A DNA stretch of 64,000 bases from Pseudomonadota bacterium (GTDB taxonomy: Bacteria; Pseudomonadota; Gammaproteobacteria; Burkholderiales; JAJZQI01): assembly GCA_021851875.1 (NCBI GenBank), contig JAJZQI010000002.1:1-64000 (forward strand), given 5' to 3'. A program made the translations under genes and the position numbers. Positions 55,237 through 64,000 of this stretch are shown here, piece after piece. Each line of letters opens with the position of its first letter. Within the stretch, counting starts at the first letter, position 1. The notes beneath the pieces are model-generated. The model was not told the origin of the DNA and did no database searches. It saw only the letters and a list, made by a program, of their open reading frames with translations.

Positions 55237-57105
55237 ATGTCCTCATTAACACAATCAATAATAAACTCAGAGGGAATACAGCCTCCTGCTTCCCTTTTGT
55301 CCAGTGGCAGCGGTAACGGCACCGCTTTTCCCAGCATTGAGCAGCAACTGCTGGAAATCATTCGCAAACGTCAGCTCAAAGCGCTCTTCCAGCCCATCAT
55401 GGATATGCGCAATGGCAACTATATCGGCTACGAAGGCCTGATTCGCGGTCCCTCCAACAGCCCCCTGCACACGCCGATTAACCTGTTCCGCGCCTCGGCC
55501 ATGTACGGGCTGTCCAACGTGGTGGAAAGACTCTGCCGCGAAGTGGTGATGGAAAGCTTTTGCCAGCTGAACCTGTCAGGCAAACTGTTTCTCAACGTCA
55601 GTCCCGAATGCCTGCTCAATGCGCATTTCCGTGAAGGGGAAACCGTCGCCTTCATGCAAAAAATGGGCATTGCACCGGAACAGGTCATCATCGAATTGAC
55701 TGAACACCAGCCGACCTACGATTACACTTTGCTGCGTGATGCGGTGCTGCACTATCGCAAGCAGGGCTTCCAGATTGCCATTGACGACCTGGGGGAAGGC
55801 TTTTCCAGTTTGCGCTTGTGGTCCGAACTGATGCCCGACTACGTCAAGATGGACATGCACTTTTCTCAGGGCATCCATCAGGACAAGGTCAAGCAGCATT
55901 TCGTGCAGACCATCCAGAATCTGGCGAAAATCGCCAATTGCAAAGTGATTGTCGAAGGCATCGAAACCGAGGCCGACTTCGCCGTCCTGCACGATATCGG
56001 CATTCCCTTCGGCCAGGGCTATCTGATCGCACGCCCGGCCCCCTTGCCCGGCATCGCTTCGGACGACAAGATCCACGACCTGATTCAGACGCGCATGACG
56101 GCAAGCGGCCAGCGCGAGCGCCGCACCGGCAGACATCTTGTCCGCGCCGAGAAACTGCTGATCCGCTCGCCCTATGTCACGCCCGACACAACCAACGACC
56201 AGGTCTACGGCCTGATGACCCGCATGCCGGAACTGCACGCCGTGCCGGTGATCGACACTAACCGCAAACCGGTCGGCCTGATCAGCCGCTACAAGCTGAT
56301 CGACTTCTTCTCCCGCCTTTACAGCCGCGAACTGTTCGGCAAACGCTCATGCGTGCAGCTCATGGATGAGGCTCCGGTTGTCGTCGACAAGGACATCAGC
56401 ATCCAGTCCCTGTCCCGGGTGCTGGCAGACAGTGCGCAGCACCACCTGTCGGACGGCTTCATCATTACGGAAAACGGCATGTATATCGGCATTGGCACAG
56501 GCCAGGATCTGATGCGGGAAATGACCGAGCAGCAAATCAACGCGGCGCGTTATGCCAACCCCCTGACGCTGCTGCCGGGCAACGTGGCCATCAACGAGGA
56601 AATCGACCGTCTGCTGGCCGAGAAAGTGCCTTTCGTGGCGGCCTACTGCGACCTGGACAACTTCAAGCCGTTCAATGACCGCTACGGCTACAGCCGCGGC
56701 GACGACATCATTGAATATGCCGGCAAGATGCTGCAGCAGGCATGCAATATACACTGCGATTTCGTCGGCCACATCGGCGGCGACGATTTTCTTATCCTGT
56801 TCCAGTCGCCCGACTGGCAAGCCCGCTGCGAAAATATCATCAGCCAGATCAATACCGGCTTGCAGCAGTTTTTTACCCGTGAAGATCGGCAAAACAAAGG
56901 TTATCTGGAAGAAAACCGCCAGGGTGAACGCGTGTTTGTACACCTAGTCAGCCTGTCCATCGGCGCCGTTTCGATTGAACCCGGACTGATTGACAGTCAT
57001 GCCGAAATTTCCACCCTCGCCGCCAGCGCCAAGAAAATGGCCAAGAAGCAGGCGCAAAAGGGTGAGGGAAGCGGGCTGTTCATTGATCGCCGGGCGGTCG
57101 AATAA
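55237..57105 (+). CDS. EAL-CBS-GGDEF c-di-GMP signalling protein
   Basis: A 622-residue soluble protein. The EAL domain (~40-280) has EGL at residues 66-68 (GYEGLIRGP), VIIELTEHQ, and the loop DDLGEGFSSLRLW, so phosphodiesterase residues look mostly kept. A pair of CBS domains (~300-430) probably binds an adenine nucleotide or similar ligand. The GGDEF domain (~440-610) has GGDDF in place of GG(D/E)EF (near 512). GGAG precedes ATG 55237. The location between ppk1 and ppx suggests a link to polyphosphate or energy state, an inference. Confidence 0.9.
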   Translation: MSSLTQSIINSEGIQPPASLLSSGSGNGTAFPSIEQQLLEIIRKRQLKALFQPIMDMRNGNYIGYEGLIRGPSNSPLHTPINLFRASAMYGLSNVVERLCREVVMESFCQLNLSGKLFLNVSPECLLNAHFREGETVAFMQKMGIAPEQVIIELTEHQPTYDYTLLRDAVLHYRKQGFQIAIDDLGEGFSSLRLWSELMPDYVKMDMHFSQGIHQDKVKQHFVQTIQNLAKIANCKVIVEGIETEADFAVLHDIGIPFGQGYLIARPAPLPGIASDDKIHDLIQTRMTASGQRERRTGRHLVRAEKLLIRSPYVTPDTTNDQVYGLMTRMPELHAVPVIDTNRKPVGLISRYKLIDFFSRLYSRELFGKRSCVQLMDEAPVVVDKDISIQSLSRVLADSAQHHLSDGFIITENGMYIGIGTGQDLMREMTEQQINAARYANPLTLLPGNVAINEEIDRLLAEKVPFVAAYCDLDNFKPFNDRYGYSRGDDIIEYAGKMLQQACNIHCDFVGHIGGDDFLILFQSPDWQARCENIISQINTGLQQFFTREDRQNKGYLEENRQGERVFVHLVSLSIGAVSIEPGLIDSHAEISTLAASAKKMAKKQAQKGEGSGLFIDRRAVE

Positions 57106-57122
57106 CGTACTGTCCGGCCGGG

Positions 57123-58604
57123 CTATTTCAGCTCGAAGCGGATTCCAATGGCCTGCCAGGCCTTCACTTCAGCCTGCAAGGCATTTTCCGTCAACGGATT
57201 CGCCTTGAGCCAGCCCTTCGGCAGGGACAAGGCGAATGTCTTCTCCGCAATCTGCAAGCCGAGTACGGGCAGATCGCTATCCATCCGATTGCGGCAAAAC
57301 AGCACAGACAGCCGCAAAGCCACCACGGGGCACCAGTCGCTCACATTCGCCATGTATTCACACGCCTTGACCAGGTTCCCGCGCTGCGCCCGGATAAGAA
57401 AACCCACGTAGCGTTGTTCCGTGCGGGAAAAACCGGGCATATCGGCATTCTCGATGATGTAGGCGCCGTGGCGATGGTATCCCGAATGGGCAATTGAAAT
57501 GCCCAACTCGTGCAAACTGGCCGCCCAGCCGAGATGCTGCTCCATCTCTTCATACTGATCCGGCGCGTAGCGGCTGGAAAAGCTGCTCATGAACTGATGC
57601 GCCATCTGCTCTACCCTGCGCGCCTGGGCGCCGTCCACCTGGTAACGCTGCATGAACTGACGCACCGTTATGTCACGCATATCCTGATGCGAAAACCGGC
57701 CGATCAGGTCATACAGCACCCCCTCGCGCATGGCGCTGTCCGATACGCGCATCTGCTGAATTTCCAACTCCGCAAACAAACCGGCCATAATGGCAAAACC
57801 GCCGGGCAGAACCGGGATACGGTCGGGACGCACGCCGTGTGCCGCAAGTTTTTTGCTGTCGCCGATGCGCAGCAGTTCTTCGCGCAGCGCATCCAGCCCC
57901 TCGGCGGTGATGCCGGAGACCGTGTAGCCGCGCTGCTCCAGCACGTCGGACAGCGCACGCGCAGTACCGGATGAACCGACCGCCTCGTCCCAGTTGCCCT
58001 TGCGAAATTCAGCCGCGATGGTTTGCACCTCCGTACGCACGGCAATTTCGGCCCGGTTTATGGCCGCCCTGGTAATCTTGCCGTCGGGGAAAAAGCGCCG
58101 CGAGAAGCTCACGCAACCCATGTACAGACTTTCCATGTGCCGCGGGGTCAGGTGATGGCCGATGATGAATTCGGTCGAACCGCCGCCGATATCGACCACC
58201 AGGCGTTTGCCGCTAATGGCCGGCAGTTCGTGCGACACGCCGAGGTAAATCAAACGCGCCTCTTCACGGCCGGCAACCACTTCAACGGGAAAACCCAGGG
58301 CTTCTTCGGCTTTGCGCAGAAACTGTGCGGCATTCTTGGCCACCCGGAAGGTATTGGTACCGACTACGCGCACGGCGTGCGGCGGCAAACCGCGCAGCCG
58401 TTCACCGAATAAACGCAGGCAGGCGAGCGCGCGTTCCTGCGAATCCTCATCCAGCAGCTTATCCGTGGTAAGCCCCGCGCCTAAACGTACCGCCTCACGT
58501 AACGAATCAAGCGGATAGACCTGGTCGCCGACGACACGCGCCACCTGCAGCCGAAAGCTGTTGGAACCCAAATCCACTGCCGCAATCGTCGAATATTCCT
58601 GCAT
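57123..58604 (-). CDS. ppx: Exopolyphosphatase / guanosine pentaphosphate phosphatase
   Basis: A 493-residue Ppx/GppA protein. The ASKHA-fold catalytic half (~5-310) has VDLGSNSFRLQVA, GREEARLIYLGV and the nucleotide/phosphate loop VVDIGGGSTEFIIG. The C-terminal HD-like helical domain (~315-493) has ELGISIAHSGYHRHGAYIIENADMPGF. It trims polyphosphate and may hydrolyse pppGpp. ATG 58604 is chosen because MQEYSTIAAVDLG is family-like; 15 open codons upstream are weaker. It is convergent with the EAL-CBS-GGDEF gene and divergent from fabI. Confidence 0.95.
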   Translation of the reverse strand: MQEYSTIAAVDLGSNSFRLQVARVVGDQVYPLDSLREAVRLGAGLTTDKLLDEDSQERALACLRLFGERLRGLPPHAVRVVGTNTFRVAKNAAQFLRKAEEALGFPVEVVAGREEARLIYLGVSHELPAISGKRLVVDIGGGSTEFIIGHHLTPRHMESLYMGCVSFSRRFFPDGKITRAAINRAEIAVRTEVQTIAAEFRKGNWDEAVGSSGTARALSDVLEQRGYTVSGITAEGLDALREELLRIGDSKKLAAHGVRPDRIPVLPGGFAIMAGLFAELEIQQMRVSDSAMREGVLYDLIGRFSHQDMRDITVRQFMQRYQVDGAQARRVEQMAHQFMSSFSSRYAPDQYEEMEQHLGWAASLHELGISIAHSGYHRHGAYIIENADMPGFSRTEQRYVGFLIRAQRGNLVKACEYMANVSDWCPVVALRLSVLFCRNRMDSDLPVLGLQIAEKTFALSLPKGWLKANPLTENALQAEVKAWQAIGIRFELK

Positions 58605-58672
58605 GCCAAAACCTTTGAATGAATCAGGTATAATTTTACCAGTCCTCAATTACACTACCAAAAGGAATCAGC

Positions 58673-59452
58673 ATGGGATTTCTCGCCAACAAGCGCATTC
58701 TCATCACCGGCATGCTGAGCAACCGCTCCATCGCCTACGGTATCGCCAGCGCAATGAAGCGCGAAGGCGCGGAATTGGCCTTCACTTATCAGGGCGAACG
58801 CGTCAAGGACCGTGTGCAGGAGCTGGCCAAAGACTTCGGCAGCGATCTCGTCCTTCCCTGTGATGTCGCCAGCGACGCAGAAATCGAACAGCTGTTTGTC
58901 AGCCTCAAGCAACACTGGGACGGTTTTGACGGCTTCGTCCACTCCATTGCCTTTGCCCCCAAGGCGGGGCTGGACGGCGATTTTCTTGCCGGCATCAGCC
59001 GCGAAAACTTCCGCATTGCCCACGACATCAGCTCCTACAGCTTTGCCGCCATGGCAAAAGCCGCCTTGCCGATGATGGAAGGCCGCAACGCCGCGCTGCT
59101 GACGCTCTCCTATTTGGGTTCCATCCGCTCCGTGCCGAACTACAACGTCATGGGTCTGGCCAAAGCCAGTCTGGAGTCCAGCGTCTATTATATGGCCCAA
59201 AGCCTCGGCCCCAAGGGTATCCGCGTCAACGCCGTCTCCGCCGGCCCGATCAAGACGCTGGCCGCTTCCGGCATCGCCGGCTTCAACGGCATTCTTGGCA
59301 TGGTGGAGAAAAACGCCCCATTGCGCCGTAACGTCACCATTGAAGAGGTCGGCAACACGGCCGCTTTCATGATGAGCGACCTGGCCAGCGGCATTACCGG
59401 CGAAATCACCTATGTCGATGCCGGCATGAACACCACCATGGGTGTTTTATAA
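58673..59452 (+). CDS. fabI: Enoyl-ACP reductase FabI (NADH-dependent)
   Basis: A 259-residue SDR-fold reductase. [23 protein letters not shown] forms the cofactor site; catalytic Tyr and Lys lie in [19 protein letters not shown], followed by [18 protein letters not shown]. It performs the last step of each fatty acid elongation cycle and is the triclosan target in many bacteria. AAAGGA precedes ATG 58673. A TATAAT lies at 58629-58634 in the short divergent region with ppx. Confidence 0.97.
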   Translation: MGFLANKRILITGMLSNRSIAYGIASAMKREGAELAFTYQGERVKDRVQELAKDFGSDLVLPCDVASDAEIEQLFVSLKQHWDGFDGFVHSIAFAPKAGLDGDFLAGISRENFRIAHDISSYSFAAMAKAALPMMEGRNAALLTLSYLGSIRSVPNYNVMGLAKASLESSVYYMAQSLGPKGIRVNAVSAGPIKTLAASGIAGFNGILGMVEKNAPLRRNVTIEEVGNTAAFMMSDLASGITGEITYVDAGMNTTMGVL

Positions 59453-59508
59453 AGCCGGACGAAGCGGCTCTATGTAGCAGCCATGTAATGAACGGCTACG
59501 TGCAAAAT

Positions 59509-59536
59509 AAAAAAGCCGTCTCGCGACGGCTTTTTT
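59509..59536. terminator. Bidirectional terminator between fabI and ppiD
   Basis: AAAAAAGCCGTC (59509-59520) pairs with GACGGCTTTTTT (59525-59536) around a TCGC tetraloop. A and T tracts flank it on both strands, so it can end both convergent genes. Confidence 0.93.
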
Positions 59537-59552
59537 GTACGGTGCTGCGCAT

Positions 59553-61454
59553 TTATTCCTTGCTTGCGGGCTCTTTGCCTGCCACGGCTTTCATCTCGAC
59601 CTTGGCCGATTTCCTCAAGCCTTCCAGGTAAAGCGATACCGCCTCGTTACCGAGCAATTCAGCCAGGCCATCCTGATACATCCTGGATTTTTCCGCCGTC
59701 ACGTCAGCCACCTCTTCCACCTTGCTGATGCGAGCCAACTGGAAGCCTTTAGCGTCAGCCACACCGACATAAACCGGCAGTTTGGCTGTAGCCGCCCGGA
59801 AGATTTTCTCCTTCAGCGGCACCGGCCAAGGGCCTTGCTGACGCGTAGCGCTTTGCGCGTTATCCCAGGCAACGTTCACCTCTTCCCCCTTATTCAGGCG
59901 GGCCAGCATGGCATTGCCGTCCTGCTCGGCCATTTTAACGGCCGCAGCGGCGCGCAGTTGGGCGGCAATCGCCTCCTTCACTTCCTCGAACGGCCGTACG
60001 CCGGCGGCGACATGCTTGATCACGCGCGCAGCCACGAGCGTATTGGGCGCAACCTCGACCGCATCGGTATTGCGGCCGTTCTTGAGCACATCATCGGCAA
60101 ATACGGCATCCATCAGCTTGCGCGACGACAGCAGCGGGTCCTGGTTGGTGCGGCCGATCAGATCGCTTTCCTGGATTTGCAATTTGGCGGCATCGGCCGC
60201 CGGCTTCAGGCTGTCCGATTGCTCGAAGGCCAGATTGCTGAACTGGTCGGCAATTTCATTGAAACGAGCCAGCGCTTTTTGCTCCACCACTTTCTGCCTT
60301 ACCTGGTCCTTCACTGCATCGAAGGGCTTGGTCTGGGCAGGGATAATCTTTTCCAGCTTGATGATGTGATAGCCGAACTCACTCTTGACCGGCTCGCTGA
60401 TGTCACCTTCCTTCATGGCAAAAACCGCGTCCTCAAAAGGCTTGACCATCGCTCCGCGCGGGAAGGCTCCCAGCTCGCCGCCCTTGTCCGCCGATCCCGG
60501 ATCCTGCGAATTTTTGCTCGCCACTGCGGCAAAGGATGCCGGATTCTTGCGCACCTCGTCCGCCAGTTGCTTGGCGCGCTTCAGCACCTCTTCCTGCTGC
60601 GCAGCCGTGGCGTTCGGATCGAGCGTCAGCAAAATATGCGCTGCGGAACGCTGCTCCGGCTCGGCAAATTGGGCGGTATTTTTCTGGTAATAGCTTTTCA
60701 GTTCATCATCGCTCACCTGCATCTGGCCAGCCAGCGTCTGCGGCGACAATACCAGGTACTGCAGCTTGACCTGCTCGGGCACGCTGAAATGGGCGCGATT
60801 TTTGTCATAGGCCGCACGCACCTCCGCCTCGCTCACGTTCACCTTGCCCAGATACGGCTCGGCCGGCAGGCTATAGAGCGCCACTTCTCGTTTTTGCTCA
60901 TTCGCCCGCAGCACGGTGTTGACCGTTGCACGCGGCATAATGGCGCCCTGCGCGTAACCGCTCAGCAGCTGACGGGCAGACAATTGCTCTTTGACCTGCT
61001 TTTCAAAGTCCGCAGTGCGCATGCCGCGCGCCTGCAAGGCGGCCTCATAACGTGCCTTGGAGAACTGACCGTTCTCCTGGAAAGCAGGGACCGCGGCGAT
61101 CTCTGCACGCAGCTGATCGGGCGTCAGGCTGACCTTGGCATCCGCCACCGCCTGATTGACCAGATGCTGCTCAATCAAGCCATCCACCACGTGCTGGCGA
61201 ACCTCATTCGAGTCAATGGCCGATTCATCGAAAGCCGGCCCCATTTGCGAACGCAGGCGAGCCATTTCGTCCCGCACTCCCTGGGAGACTTCCTGCTCAT
61301 AAATCTTCACATTGCCTGCCTGGGCCACTACGCTGCCGCGCCCATCGCCTTTGAAGTAAGAATCCACTCCCCACAAGACAAAGGGAATCGTAATAGCGGC
61401 CAGAATAATCTTGGCCAACCAGCCTTGCGCGTGTTTACGAACAGTTTCGAGCAT
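59553..61454 (-). CDS. ppiD: Periplasmic folding chaperone PpiD
   Basis: A 633-residue inner-membrane-anchored SurA/PpiD-type protein. One N-terminal helix (about 14-33, IILAAITIPFVLWGVDSYF) precedes a SurA-N-like chaperone region and a parvulin domain (~265-360: SAAHILLTLDPNA, DPGSADKGGELGAFPRGAMVKPFEDAVF, FGYHIIKLEKI). A long C-terminal helical chaperone part follows. It helps periplasmic and outer-membrane protein folding at the Sec exit. ATG 61454 is used; the frame is open into the tRNA terminator upstream. The minus-strand tRNA transcript ends just before it. Confidence 0.93.
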   Translation of the reverse strand: MLETVRKHAQGWLAKIILAAITIPFVLWGVDSYFKGDGRGSVVAQAGNVKIYEQEVSQGVRDEMARLRSQMGPAFDESAIDSNEVRQHVVDGLIEQHLVNQAVADAKVSLTPDQLRAEIAAVPAFQENGQFSKARYEAALQARGMRTADFEKQVKEQLSARQLLSGYAQGAIMPRATVNTVLRANEQKREVALYSLPAEPYLGKVNVSEAEVRAAYDKNRAHFSVPEQVKLQYLVLSPQTLAGQMQVSDDELKSYYQKNTAQFAEPEQRSAAHILLTLDPNATAAQQEEVLKRAKQLADEVRKNPASFAAVASKNSQDPGSADKGGELGAFPRGAMVKPFEDAVFAMKEGDISEPVKSEFGYHIIKLEKIIPAQTKPFDAVKDQVRQKVVEQKALARFNEIADQFSNLAFEQSDSLKPAADAAKLQIQESDLIGRTNQDPLLSSRKLMDAVFADDVLKNGRNTDAVEVAPNTLVAARVIKHVAAGVRPFEEVKEAIAAQLRAAAAVKMAEQDGNAMLARLNKGEEVNVAWDNAQSATRQQGPWPVPLKEKIFRAATAKLPVYVGVADAKGFQLARISKVEEVADVTAEKSRMYQDGLAELLGNEAVSLYLEGLRKSAKVEMKAVAGKEPASKE

Positions 61455-61512
61455 GGAAGCAGTTCCTGATAGATGAACTTTTGGGGCTCGTGCGTTTTGA
61501 CCCCTGAATAAA

Positions 61513-61546
61513 CAAAAAGGGCGATCCTTTTCAGGGATCGCCCTCA
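61513..61546 (-). terminator. Terminator of the tRNA-Val/tRNA-Asp transcript
   Basis: AGGGCGATCC (61518-61527) pairs with GGATCGCCCT (61535-61544). On the minus strand the hairpin is followed by TTTTTGTTT. It lies between tRNA-Asp and ppiD. Confidence 0.88.
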
Positions 61547-61552
61547 TGAATT

Positions 61553-61629
61553 TGGCGGAGCGGACGGGACTCGAACCCGCGACCCCCGGCGTGACAGGCC
61601 GGTATTCTAACCAACTGAACTACCGCTCC
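61553..61629 (-). tRNA. aspT: tRNA-Asp (anticodon GTC)
   Basis: A 77-nt class I tRNA with encoded CCA. The acceptor is GGAGCGG/CCGCTCC, the D-arm contains AGTTGGTTAGA, the anticodon loop CTGTCAC has GTC, and the T-arm is GCGGGTTCGAGTCCCGT. All stems pair. It is co-transcribed with tRNA-Val upstream (50 bases apart). Confidence 0.97.
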
Positions 61630-61679
61630 GGGTAATATCCATGGAGAAATTACTTAGCGGTAATTTCCTTGGCAATTAT

Positions 61680-61755
61680 TGGTGGGTGATGACGGGATCG
61701 AACCGCCGACATTCTGCTTGTAAGGCAGACGCTCTACCATCTGAGCTAATCACCC
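61680..61755 (-). tRNA. valT: tRNA-Val (anticodon TAC)
   Basis: A 76-nt class I tRNA with encoded CCA. The acceptor is GGGTGAT/ATCACCC, the D-arm contains AGCTCAGATGGTAGAGC, the anticodon loop CTTACAA has TAC, and the T-arm is GGCGGTTCGATCCCGTC. It is the first of two tRNAs downstream of hupB. Confidence 0.97.
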
Positions 61756-61810
61756 ACTGCGCGGCACAGCTGCATTTGCTAATGCCGTAAGAGCCGTGCC
61801 ACAAAGCCGC

Positions 61811-62083
61811 TTAGTTTACACCATCCTTGAGGGTTTTACCAGCGCGGAATTTCGGTACTTTAGCAGCAGCGATTTTAATGGTTGCGCCGGTACGCGGGTT
61901 ACGGCCGCTGCGGGCAGCACGAGTACCAACATAGAAAGTGCCAAAACCAACCAGAGTAACCATATCGCCTTTTTTCAGCGCAGCGCCGATAGCGTCCATG
62001 GCACCATCCAGCGCACGGCCGGCAGCAGCCTTGGAAATGTCAGCAGACTTGGCGATAGCATCAATCAGTTCAGATTTGTTCAC
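61811..62083 (-). CDS. hupB: DNA-binding protein HU-beta (GTG start)
   Basis: A 90-residue HU protein, the standard length. N-terminal helices [25 protein letters not shown] lead to the DNA-binding arm with GRNPRTG and [25 protein letters not shown] 62083 is preferred because AAAGGGG lies six bases upstream and the product then starts (M)NKSELID like other HU proteins. An in-frame ATG at 62089 has the Shine-Dalgarno directly against it and would add two residues. It follows lon, the usual order lon-hupB in proteobacteria. Confidence 0.93.
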   Translation of the reverse strand: MNKSELIDAIAKSADISKAAAGRALDGAMDAIGAALKKGDMVTLVGFGTFYVGTRAARSGRNPRTGATIKIAAAKVPKFRAGKTLKDGVN

Positions 62084-62284
62084 GTACATCCCCTTTCAAG
62101 GTTTTAATTAGAACGCGGAATCTCCTGCAACGCCTTTATAGCAAGGCCTTAAAGCCTGTGTCAAGGATGTTACAGGCACTTTGACCGATTCCGGTCCAAG
62201 TGGTCTCCTCCACGCAGAAACGACGCCCTGCATGTGCCCTAAAGCAGCGTCAGACAAGGCGTAGACTGCATTCTGCCACTTTTC

Positions 62285-64000
<1,716 letters not shown>

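Noticed and set aside
59535-61469. A 644-codon plus-strand open frame opposite ppiD
   Set aside because: It has no recognisable domain and lies antisense to all PpiD motifs.

Overview
This window comes from a chromosome of a flagellated betaproteobacterium of moderately high GC content. The evidence is the gene content and order: yciB-yciI-bolA-ppiC, the lon-hupB-tRNA-ppiD run beside fabI, and a tandem pair of cyanophycin synthetase genes with a divergent ABC transporter/DUF1854 pair. I cannot fix the genus. No insertion sequence, prophage, CRISPR array, rRNA operon or replication origin is visible, and almost every base lies in or next to a recognisable gene.

Layout. 1-7484: housekeeping genes (end of yciB, a YciI-like protein, bolA, a parvulin-type PPIase; on the minus strand trmO, a NifU-domain gene and purL; a small exported protein). 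7499-15629: cyanophycin locus, with two cphA-type genes on the minus strand and, divergently, an ABC transporter and a DUF1854 protein. 15735-17987: a GAF-PAS-GGDEF-EAL protein. 17984-24882: copper resistance locus (SHOCT protein, CopB, CopA, a Met-rich protein, a DUF411 protein, a membrane-anchored cytochrome c, and the CopR/CopS two-component system). Two identical-arm inverted repeats, GATTAC-N6-GTAATC, sit in its two control regions. 24932-25022: tRNA-Ser(GGA). 25118-40144: a long minus-strand flagellar block, read as flrB-flrC-fliE-F-G-H-I-J-K and then fliL-M-N-O-P-Q-R, ending in a methyltransferase. 40350-48457: a plus-strand chemotaxis block (Aer-like receptor, two CheV, CheY, CheZ, CheA, EAL/HDOD protein). 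48468-58604: polyphosphate region (sixA, metallo-beta-lactamase-fold protein, PPK2-type AMP phosphotransferase, CYTH-CHAD, ppk1, EAL-CBS-GGDEF, ppx). 58673-64000: fabI, ppiD, tRNA-Asp, tRNA-Val, hupB and the 3' part of lon.

How the parts fit. Two storage polymers, cyanophycin (N, C) and polyphosphate (P, energy), have their synthesis genes within 50 kb. Both loci adjoin c-di-GMP signalling genes. The most interesting single observation is that the two cyanophycin synthetase paralogues have lost different active sites. The 813-residue protein keeps a family-like N-terminal domain but has a damaged Mur-ligase site. The 862-residue protein keeps both ligase sites but has a damaged N-terminal domain. 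They look built to work as a complementary pair, next to an ABC exporter-like protein with a non-standard N-terminal domain whose substrate is unknown.
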